Source: Clostridia bacterium
GTDB lineage: Bacteria > Bacillota > Clostridia > Saccharofermentanales > Saccharofermentanaceae
Assembly (NCBI GenBank): GCA_016281535.1
Contig: JAEEIT010000067.1
Location: 1-53,412, forward strand
DNA: 53,412 nt
Direction of reading: 5' to 3'
Shown: positions 36,992 through 45,020 of the stretch, one piece after another
How positions within the stretch are numbered: the first letter of the stretch is position 1
Layout of the letters: every line of letters starts with the position of its first letter
Made by a program: the position numbers and the translations under genes
Notes under the pieces: model-generated
The model's database searches: none
Seen by the model: the letters and a program-made list of their open reading frames with translations, nothing else
Told to the model about the DNA's origin: nothing

Positions 36992-37011
36992 TACGGGAAA
37001 ACCGATATAAT
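36984..37011 (+). promoter_or_regulatory. Promoter of the Arg/Asn-rich protein gene
   Basis: TTGATT (36984-36989), 16 bases, TATAAT (37006-37011). Its -35 overlaps the folK stop. Confidence 0.65.
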
Positions 37012-37048
37012 AGAGATGTTTCAGTGAATAGATACATGGAGGTATTGA

Positions 37049-37525
37049 ATGGCCGAACAGGAAACCAATAAGAATAACAATCGCGTAGCTCCGGCGGGAG
37101 CGCCTGCTTCCGGAGAAAGACCGCCGAGAAACAATAATAACCGTAACCGGAAGAGAAAACCGGGAAATGGCGGCAACCACGGTGGGAATCCGAACCGCGA
37201 AAGAAATAACTATAACCGCAATAACCGTTCCAATAACGAAGGCGGAGCGCCTCGTGAGGACAGAAGACAGGATAAAGAGAGAACTTCCGGTGCGGGTGGA
37301 TCGGACAGACCGGAGAGAAGAGAGTACCGCTCCGAGAGAAAGAACTTCGACAGAAATAATCAGGACCATCGCGAGAACCGCGAAGGTCGTGAAGGACGCC
37401 AGAAGAACTGGAACCGCCGCCGTCCGGCAGAGGAGACTCTGGAAGATATCCGTAAGGATAACGAGCGGATCGAGAAGGATATCTGGCTCGAGATCGCCAG
37501 CATCCATTCTGTGAAGCTGGACTGA
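37049..37525 (+). CDS. Arg/Asn-rich disordered protein with conserved-looking C-terminal helix
   Basis: 158 residues, no family recognised. Residues 1-125 are low in hydrophobics and dominated by Arg, Asn, Gly and Glu, with RNNN, NRNN and RRE/REGR repeats; this looks disordered and nucleic-acid-binding. The last 30 residues (AEETLEDIRKDNERIEKDIW then LEIASIHSVKLD) form an amphipathic helix of ordinary composition. It has its own promoter, AGGAGGT-like site (GGAGGT) and lies just before tmk. An RNA-binding or condensate-forming role is a guess from composition. Confidence 0.8.
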   Translation: MAEQETNKNNNRVAPAGAPASGERPPRNNNNRNRKRKPGNGGNHGGNPNRERNNYNRNNRSNNEGGAPREDRRQDKERTSGAGGSDRPERREYRSERKNFDRNNQDHRENREGREGRQKNWNRRRPAEETLEDIRKDNERIEKDIWLEIASIHSVKLD

Positions 37526-37568
37526 TTTTAGTATATAATGATTGTATGGAAGAAGGAGGCGTGATGAG

Positions 37569-38192
37569 ATGAGTGGTTTGTTTGTTACCTTCGAGGGAAT
37601 TGACGGTTGCGGCAAAACCACGCAGATCGAGATGCTTTCTTCCGATCTGAAAGCAAGCGGCATCCCGTATGTGCTGATCCGGGAACCCGGAGGAACACAG
37701 ATCGGGGAGAAGATCCGTACGATCCTGCTGGATAAAGCAAACAGCGGGATGCATGCCAGAACGGAGCTTCTTCTTTATGAGGCGGCCAGAGCGCAGATCG
37801 TAGAGGAACGGATCCGTCCGGAACTGGAACTTGGGAAAGTCGTGATCTGTGACCGGTTCTTCGATTCGACGGTAGCCTATCAGGGTATCGCGAGAGATCT
37901 GGGACTGGAAGCGGTCGATTACCTAAACCGCTGGAGTACGGCTGGACTTGCACCGGATATTACGTTCCTTCTTGATCTTGATGAACAGACGGCCTATAAG
38001 AGGCGTCATGGAAGATCAGACGAGGAAGACAGGCTGGAAGCCGAAGGCCTGGCATTTATGAAGAAAGTCCGTGAAGGCTATCTGCTTACGAGCAGGAATC
38101 AGCCACGGATACAGGTGATTCCGGCAACGGATACGCCTGAGGTGATCTATCAGAAGATCAGGAAAGCTGTCTGGGAGGTATTAAATAGATGA
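37569..38192 (+). CDS. tmk: Thymidylate kinase
   Basis: 207 residues from ATG at 37569 with AGGAGG upstream; a TTG at 37542 precedes that site and is rejected. It phosphorylates dTMP to dTDP. P-loop FEGIDGCGKTTQ (about 7-18), the DRFFDSTVAYQG DRY/H-type motif, and the lid region RRHGRSDEEDRLE are present. First of a cluster arranged as in Bacillus (tmk-darA-holB-ricT). A TATAAT at 37534 may give an extra promoter. Confidence 0.97.
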   Translation: MSGLFVTFEGIDGCGKTTQIEMLSSDLKASGIPYVLIREPGGTQIGEKIRTILLDKANSGMHARTELLLYEAARAQIVEERIRPELELGKVVICDRFFDSTVAYQGIARDLGLEAVDYLNRWSTAGLAPDITFLLDLDEQTAYKRRHGRSDEEDRLEAEGLAFMKKVREGYLLTSRNQPRIQVIPATDTPEVIYQKIRKAVWEVLNR

Positions 38193-38518
38193 AACTTGTA
38201 TTTGCAATCGTACACGATGAGGATACGCCCCGCCTGATGGCCGAGCTGAATAAAGCCGGATTCCGGGTAACAAAGCTGAATTCTTCCGGCGGATTCTTAC
38301 GTTCCGGAAATACTACGCTGATGATCGTAGTGGAGACAGAGAAGAAAGACGAGGTTCTGGATCTGATCCGGAAGTATTCCTCGAGCAGACAGTCTGCGAT
38401 CAACACCAATCTGACTCCGTCGGCGATGGGCGGCTCCTATGTTCCGTATCCGGTGGATGTGACGGTAGGCGGTGCAACGGTCTTCGTTGTGAACGTCGAA
38501 CAGTTTGAAAAGATGTGA
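38189..38518 (+). CDS. darA: PII-like cyclic-di-AMP receptor
   Basis: 109 residues. DarA/PstA family: MKLVFAIVHDED start, ELNKAGFRVTKLNSSGGFLR (T-loop base) and the GATVFVVNVEQF end, the regions that contact c-di-AMP in known homologues. It is a trimeric signal receptor with unclear output. Overlaps tmk by four bases. The yaaR gene that follows it in Bacillus is absent. Confidence 0.95.
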   Translation: MKLVFAIVHDEDTPRLMAELNKAGFRVTKLNSSGGFLRSGNTTLMIVVETEKKDEVLDLIRKYSSSRQSAINTNLTPSAMGGSYVPYPVDVTVGGATVFVVNVEQFEKM

Positions 38519-38521
38519 TGT

Positions 38522-39526
38522 ATGGCTTTTACTGAACTCATCGGACAAAACAGTGCGAAATCGCGCCTCGGAGCGGCTCTTACAGCAGACCCGGGGCACG
38601 CTTTTCTTTTCGTGGGACCTTCCGGGATCGGAAAGAAAACACTGGCCCGCGAATTTGCGAAAGGACTTCTCTGCAGTCATCCTACGAAAGACGGCGGCTG
38701 TGGTACGTGCCCGAACTGCATCTATGTCCGGGAACATACGCATCCGGATTACAGGGAACTTCTGGTTGCGCCGGGTGAGAAGAATATCAAGGTCGCGGAA
38801 GTCCGCTCGAAGATCCTTGCGGATGTGGGCATCATGTCCCAGATCGCAAGCAGGAAAGTGTACCTGATCGATGCGGATTATCTGGGTGAAGAAGGACAGA
38901 ATGCTCTTCTTAAGACACTGGAAGAGCCGCCGAAGCATGTGGTCTTTATCCTGACCGTATCCGATGAGGCCAAGCTTCTGCCTACGATCCTTTCGCGTAC
39001 CGAATCCATACGTCTCCTTCCGAATACGGAAGAAGAGGTCGTTACGGCACTTCGGAAAAGTAATCCGGAGATCCGCCCGGAGGATGCGGCACTCTATGCC
39101 CGCTTCTCCAACGGAATTATCGGATACGCCCAGAATCTGTCGGAATCGGAATGGCTTTCCGACGATTGGGAAAAAGTGACAGATCTTCTGCTTCGTCTTC
39201 CGGTCACGACGAAAACCGAACTTCTTACCGATGGGTATGCGTTTTTCGATGAGGAGAAGGAGCGATTCCTGGATATTCTCGCCCTGATGAATATGGTCCT
39301 CGATGAGATGGCCGTCGCGGTGACCTCACCGGACTCCGAAGTCTTGCGGGGAGAGAGTAAAAAAGATAAGATAAGCAGTATGGTCAAGCGGTATAACATT
39401 ACCATGAGAAAAATCGGGCTGTGCAGTGAGGCGGTCACCAGCGCGGCGAAAGCATATAAAGGAAATGGAAATTTCGAAATGAACGTGTGCCGGATGCTTC
39501 TGGCATTGAAAAAAGGAGTTATGTAA
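38522..39526 (+). CDS. holB: DNA polymerase III delta' subunit
   Basis: 334 residues. Clamp-loader AAA+ subunit. GPSGIGKKT P-loop (about 33-41), zinc cysteines in LLCSHPTKDGGCGTCPNC, LKTLEEPPKHVVFIL, and the SRC-type ILSRTESIRL (Cys replaced by Thr, as often seen). A C-terminal helical collar follows. Starts three bases after darA and ends directly at ricT. Confidence 0.94.
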   Translation: MAFTELIGQNSAKSRLGAALTADPGHAFLFVGPSGIGKKTLAREFAKGLLCSHPTKDGGCGTCPNCIYVREHTHPDYRELLVAPGEKNIKVAEVRSKILADVGIMSQIASRKVYLIDADYLGEEGQNALLKTLEEPPKHVVFILTVSDEAKLLPTILSRTESIRLLPNTEEEVVTALRKSNPEIRPEDAALYARFSNGIIGYAQNLSESEWLSDDWEKVTDLLLRLPVTTKTELLTDGYAFFDEEKERFLDILALMNMVLDEMAVAVTSPDSEVLRGESKKDKISSMVKRYNITMRKIGLCSEAVTSAAKAYKGNGNFEMNVCRMLLALKKGVM

Positions 39527-40447
39527 ATGGCAAAAGTAGTGAATCTGCGATTCCACGACGCGGGGAAACCGTACCGGTTTCTGGCAGGAGACCTGAAACT
39601 CAAGGTCGGAGATGCCGTGATGGTCAATACCGCGCTCGGACAGGATATCGCATTCGTGGTGGATGAGCCTTTCGAACTGCCGGATAATAAGGTGGATGAG
39701 TCGATCATCCCGATCCTCCGTATGGCGAATGACAAGGAAATGGAACACTACCGGGACAAGAAGAAGCGCGAGGAAGGTGCTTACCGTAAGTGTCTGGAAC
39801 TGATCGAGAACAGAGAGCTTCCGATGACGCTCGTAGAAGCGGTCTATTCTTTCGATGGAAGGAAACTGACCTTTTACTTTACGGCGGACAAGCGTGTCGA
39901 TTTCAGAGAACTGGTCAAAGACCTGACTTCCTGCTTCAGAACGAGGATCGAACTCCGTCAGATCGGTTCGCGTGAACAGGCGAAGATGGTCGGCGGGCTG
40001 GGCATCTGCGGAAGAGAGTTATGCTGCTGTTCGTATCTCGACCAGTTCCTTCCGGTCACGATCCGTATGGCGAAAGACCAGGGATTGTCGATGAATCCGA
40101 CGAAACTCACCGGAACCTGCGGGCGTCTGATGTGCTGCCTCTCTTATGAGCAGGCCGCTTACGAAGATGCCAATAAGCGTGTCCCGAAAGTGGGCAAGAA
40201 GGTCAAGACACCGGATGGGATCGGCGTGGTCATCTATTCGGATCTCCTTAAGGAGAAGGTGACCGTGCGTTTCGAGAAGGACGAAGAAACGGAGATGCAG
40301 ATCTACGATGCTTCTGATGTTTCTCTGGTCAATCCGCCTCAACCGCAGTGTAAGACAGATTGTCCGAGAAAGAAGCATCAGGGAGAAAAACCTGCCTCTG
40401 ATAAGTCCGGAAAGCCGAAATCGGCATCAGATAATCAGGAAGAATAA
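39527..40447 (+). CDS. ricT: PSP1-domain protein RicT (YaaT)
   Basis: 306 residues. The cysteine-rich core (GLGICGRELCCCSYL and LTGTCGRLMCCLSYE, about 148-212) is the RicT signature; in Bacillus RicT with RicA and RicF carries iron-sulfur clusters and stimulates RNase Y-dependent mRNA processing. The C-terminus is a charged tail. RicA/RicF are not in the window. It begins immediately after the holB stop with AAAGGAG upstream. Confidence 0.95.
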   Translation: MAKVVNLRFHDAGKPYRFLAGDLKLKVGDAVMVNTALGQDIAFVVDEPFELPDNKVDESIIPILRMANDKEMEHYRDKKKREEGAYRKCLELIENRELPMTLVEAVYSFDGRKLTFYFTADKRVDFRELVKDLTSCFRTRIELRQIGSREQAKMVGGLGICGRELCCCSYLDQFLPVTIRMAKDQGLSMNPTKLTGTCGRLMCCLSYEQAAYEDANKRVPKVGKKVKTPDGIGVVIYSDLLKEKVTVRFEKDEETEMQIYDASDVSLVNPPQPQCKTDCPRKKHQGEKPASDKSGKPKSASDNQEE

Positions 40448-40450
40448 TTG

Positions 40451-40479
40451 TTTACAAAGACAAAAAAATAGTGTTTAAT
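40451..40479 (+). promoter_or_regulatory. Promoter of ferredoxin
   Basis: TTTACA (40451-40456), 17 bases, TTTAAT (40474-40479), beginning right after the ricT stop. Confidence 0.55.
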
Positions 40480-40513
40480 GAAATCATAGAACGTAAAAAA
40501 GGAGGATAATTCT

Positions 40514-40684
40514 ATGGCATATGTAATTTCTGATCAGTGTCTCTCTTGCGGTTCCTGCGCTGGTGAGTGCCCGGTTGGTGCTATTTCCGAGGGCGACGGC
40601 AAGTACGAGATCAATCCGGATCTTTGTCTGGAGTGCGGCTCCTGCGAAGCAGCCTGCCCGGCTGGCGCAATTTCTCAGGGCTGA
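40514..40684 (+). CDS. 2[4Fe-4S] ferredoxin
   Basis: 56 residues, the clostridial ferredoxin length. Two CxxCxxCxxxCP motifs, CLSCGSCAGECP and CLECGSCEAACP, ligate two [4Fe-4S] clusters for low-potential electron transfer, for example with pyruvate:ferredoxin oxidoreductase or hydrogenase. AAGGAGG lies upstream of the ATG. Codons are biased towards GCT, GGT and TCC, consistent with high expression. It has its own promoter and terminator, so it is an independent unit inside the tmk-rsmI cluster. Confidence 0.97.
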   Translation: MAYVISDQCLSCGSCAGECPVGAISEGDGKYEINPDLCLECGSCEAACPAGAISQG

Positions 40685-40709
40685 TAGTTTAAACTTGAAG
40701 TGAAATCAG

Positions 40710-40751
40710 AGAGATCTGTGACCCGGATTTCGGGAAACAGATCTCTTTTTT
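40710..40751 (+). terminator. Intrinsic terminator of ferredoxin
   Basis: AGAGATCTGT (40710-40719) pairs perfectly with ACAGATCTCT (40737-40746), with a small inner CCCG/CGGG stem, then T5-6. Confidence 0.93.
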
Positions 40752-40767
40752 ACTTAAGGAGTAGTCT

Positions 40768-41538
40768 TTGGATACGTTTCATGCGGAGAAAGAAACACTG
40801 GAAGAACTCGGACGAGAGGGGTTCCGACTGATCCAGAGCCGGACGGGGTTCCGGTTCGGTGAGGATACGGTCCTGCTTTCGTGGTTCGTTTCCGAGAACC
40901 TGAGGGTGCGGCCGAGCCGCCCGATCCGGGTTCTGGAACTGGGAGCGAATTGCGGTGCGGCGACGATGCTTCTGGCGGCAAGACGGAAAGATCTTACGAT
41001 CGATGGTGTCGAGCGCCAGGAAGAAGCACAGCTCCTGATGGAAAGAAACATCCGCCTTAACCATCTGGAGGACCGGGTGAGAAGTTATCTTAGGGATATC
41101 CGGAATATACCGGACGAGATTCTTCCCGGGAACCGATACGATGCGGTCTTTATGAATCCGCCGTTCCGGAGACCCGATCAGGGCCAGGTCACATCTGAGG
41201 AACTCCACAGCACGGCGCTTCTTGAAGCGCGTTTCGCGATGCATGGAGATATAGATGATTTCCTATCCTGTGGAAGAAGGATGCTCGCCAGCAGGGGGGA
41301 TCTGTTCCTTGTCGATCGTGCAGAGGCCCTTTCAGGTGTCATGGAATCCTGCCTGAAATATCACCTGATCCCGAAGCGGATCACATTCGTCCACCCTTAT
41401 GCGGACCGCGAGGCCACGCTGTTTCTTCTTTCTGCCAAGAAGGGCGGGAAACTGCCGGGAACGGTGATCACACCGCCTCTGATCCTGCGGGACAAAGACG
41501 GGAACTACTCGCAGCAGTGGAAAAGAATCTATGAGTGA
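40768..41538 (+). CDS. trmN6: tRNA1(Val) adenine N6-methyltransferase-like protein
   Basis: 256 residues from TTG at 40768 with AAGGAG six bases upstream. Class I SAM-dependent methyltransferase: LELGANCGAATMLLAAR (motif I), and FMNPPF (about 131-136), the amino-methylating NPPY/F motif. YabB in Bacillus holds this same cluster position and matches TrmN6, which methylates A37 of tRNA-Val. Substrate is assigned by similarity and context. Confidence 0.88.
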   Translation: MDTFHAEKETLEELGREGFRLIQSRTGFRFGEDTVLLSWFVSENLRVRPSRPIRVLELGANCGAATMLLAARRKDLTIDGVERQEEAQLLMERNIRLNHLEDRVRSYLRDIRNIPDEILPGNRYDAVFMNPPFRRPDQGQVTSEELHSTALLEARFAMHGDIDDFLSCGRRMLASRGDLFLVDRAEALSGVMESCLKYHLIPKRITFVHPYADREATLFLLSAKKGGKLPGTVITPPLILRDKDGNYSQQWKRIYE

Positions 41539-41551
41539 GGAATCGTAAGCG

Positions 41552-42382
41552 ATGTTATATCTAGTCGGAACACCTATCGGAAATATGCAGGATCTGTCGC
41601 CTCGCGCAGTCGAGATCCTGGGAAGCGTCGACCTGATCGCCTGTGAAGATACAAGAAGAACAGGACTTCTGCTGCAGCATGCAGGCGTATCCGGAAAGCT
41701 CATGAGCTACCACGAGCATAACAAGGCCGCTTCCGGAGAGAAGCTGATCCAGAGGCTTAAGGAAGGCGCGAATGTCGCGCTGGTTTCCGATGCGGGGATG
41801 CCCAGTATCTCCGATCCGGGCGAAGATCTGGTCAGAAGATGCATCGAGGAAGGGATCGATGTCACGACCGTACCCGGTCCGGTGGCGGGAATCAGCGCAC
41901 TCGTTCTTTCGGGTATGGACACCAGACACTACTTCTTCGAAGGATTCCTTCCGGTGGAAACGAAGGAAAGAAAACAGAGGATCGCTGCCGTAGCGGCAAT
42001 ACCGTATACTGCGATCCTGTACGAAGCGCCGCACCGGCTTCTCCGCACGCTTCGTGATCTGACCGAGGCGGGAATGGGAGATCGGAAGATGTCGGCCTGC
42101 CGGGAACTGACGAAAAAGTATGAAGAAGTCGTTCGGGGGACAGTGGAGGATCTGGTTTCCCACTTCGAAGAGATCCCTCCGAAAGGAGAGTTCGTCCTGG
42201 TCATGGAGGGGGCCACTCCGGAGGAGACAAAAATCAGTCTTACCCCCGAAGAACGTGCAAATCGCATTAAAAATTTAGAAAGTAGTGGCATGTCCACGAA
42301 AGAAATTGCAAAAACACTGGCTTTGGAGTGGGGGGAAAGCAAAAAGGCACTATACGCAGAAGTGCTGGAAATGTTAAAATAG
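41552..42382 (+). CDS. rsmI: 16S rRNA (cytidine-1402-2'-O)-methyltransferase
   Basis: 276 residues. Tetrapyrrole-methylase fold: LYLVGTPIGNMQDL at the N-terminus, CEDTRRT, SDAGMPSISDPG and GPVAGISAL. FEGFLPVETKERKQR and YEAPHRLL are RsmI-specific, and the C-terminal helix-turn-helix (STKEIAKTLALEWGESKK) is the expected RNA-contact extension. End of the cluster that starts at tmk. Confidence 0.97.
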   Translation: MLYLVGTPIGNMQDLSPRAVEILGSVDLIACEDTRRTGLLLQHAGVSGKLMSYHEHNKAASGEKLIQRLKEGANVALVSDAGMPSISDPGEDLVRRCIEEGIDVTTVPGPVAGISALVLSGMDTRHYFFEGFLPVETKERKQRIAAVAAIPYTAILYEAPHRLLRTLRDLTEAGMGDRKMSACRELTKKYEEVVRGTVEDLVSHFEEIPPKGEFVLVMEGATPEETKISLTPEERANRIKNLESSGMSTKEIAKTLALEWGESKKALYAEVLEMLK

Positions 42383-42408
42383 AGGGTAGTATATTACATG
42401 GGGGATAA

Positions 42409-44934
42409 ATGGGTATGGTGGCCGACGATTCCGGTTTTGTATCGGCTTTATATGATTCGTCGATCAGCTTAGATCCACAGCTTCTGGCTCAGGCGGACAG
42501 CCTGCTGGAGAATGTGGCTCTGTGCACTTTTGTGGTTTTCCCGAAAGAAAAGCGTTTCTTCTTCTCGAAAGGTATGACAGAGGTATTAGGCCCGGTTGCA
42601 TCGGAAGACATGCTGCTGGATGACTATATCCGTTTTGCGGATCCGGAGGAGCAGAGAGCGCTGACCGTCCGGTATGAGGAAGCCTTCTACGATCTGATCG
42701 CGGCCAACCATAAGGTCGTTTCTTTCGAGCATAATATCTATTCCAATTCCGGCCATCTTTATCACCTTAAGGTCAATATGCAGGCGGTCAAGAAAGAGAA
42801 CCACCACCTGATCTTCGGCATGATCGAGGACTATACCAGCAGTTTCGGTGAGATCGTGTATGAGAAACTCCTGAGCGATTCCATGGACGGATACGTTTTC
42901 TGTTATGAGAGTGAAGAGGACTACTGCCGCTTCAATTCCTCTCTGGCGGAGCTGATCGATCTTCCGACCCATGAGCTTAAGCATGCGTCGAAAGAAGTCG
43001 GGAACTTAGTGAATCCGGAGGATAATGCCCTGTTCCTGGCCGTGATGCAGGGAGAGAAAGAACTGAAGGGCCACAGCTCCCTGGATTTCCGGATCCTGTC
43101 GCCGGTCAAGGGCGAAGTGTGGGTCCATTCCTGCGGCGTATTTGATTTCGTCTCGCCGGATCAGAAACACTATAAGATCGGCATTTTCGTAGATGTCACG
43201 GATAAGACGAAGATGAGTTCTCTGCAGAGACTGATCATCGACGGATCCGAGGCCATTACTTTCACCGCCGACATGAAGCGCGGCATTCTGGAGTTCTCGC
43301 CGAATATTCTCAATACTTTCCCGGATATGCAGCTGAAGTATTCCGGAGACATTATTAACCGCATGGCGGAAGAAGTGATCGAGGATGACCGCCGCCGTTT
43401 TAAAGAGACATTTACCTATCTCGTGGATGAGGAGAGAGATACTTTCTCCATCGAGTTCCGCGTCTGGGGCAAGGACGATCAGATCCGCTGGCTCGCCAGC
43501 CGCGGTAAGACGATCTATGACAGCAGTAAGCAGGCGCTGGTCATTATCGGTACGATCTTCGACCTGACTTCCATGAATGAGGTCAGAGAGAATGTGGAGA
43601 AGAATTCTTCTCGAAATGCACTGACCGGGCTTCTGGTGCGTGACCGTCTGGTGTCGGATCTGGACGCGCTGATCCATAGCCGTGATGTGCTCTCGGCGGC
43701 CGTCGTGATCATCGACATCAAGGATTTCCACGTCTTTAATGACCGGTACGGAAGAGATACCGGTAATAAGCTCCTCGTGACCGTAACGAAGAAGCTTCGC
43801 GAGAGCCGCCCGAAGGGGAGTGAACTGTACCAGATCAATCTGGATACATTCTGTCTGCTGTGGCCGAGCGCGACACGTGTCCAGGTCGAGAATCACATGA
43901 AAGCGATCAAAGAAGAGATGAATGAGCCCATGATCGTAGACAGAAGCTCTTTCTACGTATCTTTCTCCATGAGTGCGGCGCTGTTCCCGTCCTGCGGAAA
44001 TGTGGCGGAAGAACTGCTGGTCAATGCGGAGATCGCACTGCATAACGTGAAGCAGGATCCGAGACTTACGTATGCGATCTATACGCCGCAGTATAAGGTG
44101 GAACTGAAGGAACGTCTGGATTTCGAATTCCAGATCTCCAAGTCGATACGAGAAGGAAACAAGAACTTCCTTCTTTACTTCCAGCCACTGGTCGACGCCA
44201 GATCCGAGCGTCTGGTCGGCTGTGAAGCTCTCCTTCGCTGGAGATCGCCGCAGGGTGCGCTGATCAATCCGGAGAAGGTTATTGCCGCGGTCTATGCGAC
44301 CGGCCAGATGAATATCGTCGGCGACTGGATCTTACGAACCGCCATGAAGCAGTGTAAGACCTGGATCGACAGCGGTGTCTCAGAAGATTTCTACGTACAT
44401 ATCAACGTTACCGCAGAAGATATGGCGAGGATCGATTTCGCCGACTATGTGATCCAGCTTCTCGGAGAGTACGGGATCCAGCCGAAGAATATCCTTCTGG
44501 AGATCACGGAGACGACCTTGATGAAGAACCTGGCGATCTGCCGTCAGAACATGAGCAAGCTCCGCAGTAACGGTATCCGTATCGCACTGGATGACTTCGG
44601 AACAGGATACTCTTCCTTCAACTATCTTCGTGAGTTCCCGGTCGATGAGATCAAGATCGACCGAGCCTTCGTCGATCAGGACGACCGTTTCAATATGTCC
44701 TTCATTTCCGCTATCGTGCTTCTTACCCGTACGATCGGCATGACCGTATGTGTAGAGGGAATCGAGACCGCGCAGAAGGCTTCCCGTATCCGTTCTCTGG
44801 GTGTGGATATTTTCCAGGGATTCTACTTTGCGAAACCACTGTCGCCCGAAGACTTCGAGCAGAAGTATTTCTCCGGCGCCAAATTCCGTGCTTCGAAAGA
44901 GGAGATCAAGGAGCGTACCAAGCGCGGAGAATAA
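42409..44934 (+). CDS. PAS/GGDEF/EAL protein, probable cyclic-di-GMP phosphodiesterase
   Basis: 841 residues, no membrane segment. Two or three PAS-like sensor regions occupy about residues 20-390. A GGDEF-type domain (ALTGLLVRDRL, about 404 onward) has its catalytic GGDEF replaced by NLDTF (477-481), so diguanylate cyclase activity is unlikely. The EAL domain is intact: CEALLRW (Glu606), HINVT, EITET, LDDFGTGYSS (Asp728-729), KIDRAFV, VEGIET and QGFYFAKP. Most likely it hydrolyses cyclic-di-GMP under PAS control. GGGGG lies upstream of the ATG. Confidence 0.93.
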   Translation: MGMVADDSGFVSALYDSSISLDPQLLAQADSLLENVALCTFVVFPKEKRFFFSKGMTEVLGPVASEDMLLDDYIRFADPEEQRALTVRYEEAFYDLIAANHKVVSFEHNIYSNSGHLYHLKVNMQAVKKENHHLIFGMIEDYTSSFGEIVYEKLLSDSMDGYVFCYESEEDYCRFNSSLAELIDLPTHELKHASKEVGNLVNPEDNALFLAVMQGEKELKGHSSLDFRILSPVKGEVWVHSCGVFDFVSPDQKHYKIGIFVDVTDKTKMSSLQRLIIDGSEAITFTADMKRGILEFSPNILNTFPDMQLKYSGDIINRMAEEVIEDDRRRFKETFTYLVDEERDTFSIEFRVWGKDDQIRWLASRGKTIYDSSKQALVIIGTIFDLTSMNEVRENVEKNSSRNALTGLLVRDRLVSDLDALIHSRDVLSAAVVIIDIKDFHVFNDRYGRDTGNKLLVTVTKKLRESRPKGSELYQINLDTFCLLWPSATRVQVENHMKAIKEEMNEPMIVDRSSFYVSFSMSAALFPSCGNVAEELLVNAEIALHNVKQDPRLTYAIYTPQYKVELKERLDFEFQISKSIREGNKNFLLYFQPLVDARSERLVGCEALLRWRSPQGALINPEKVIAAVYATGQMNIVGDWILRTAMKQCKTWIDSGVSEDFYVHINVTAEDMARIDFADYVIQLLGEYGIQPKNILLEITETTLMKNLAICRQNMSKLRSNGIRIALDDFGTGYSSFNYLREFPVDEIKIDRAFVDQDDRFNMSFISAIVLLTRTIGMTVCVEGIETAQKASRIRSLGVDIFQGFYFAKPLSPEDFEQKYFSGAKFRASKEEIKERTKRGE

Positions 44935-44960
44935 GAAAACAACGATGATTGCCTAATAGA

Positions 44961-44998
44961 AAAGGGGGTTCTCTTCAGTCTGAAGAGAACCCCTTTTT
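44961..44998. terminator. Bidirectional intrinsic terminator between EAL gene and leuS
   Basis: Stem of about 13-17 bp (GGGGTTCTCTTCA with TGAAGAGAACCCC), 3-base loop, T-run on both strands. It serves the plus-strand phosphodiesterase gene and the minus-strand leuS. Confidence 0.93.
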
Positions 44999-45020
44999 AC
45001 GGTATGCATTTCAGATGAGA

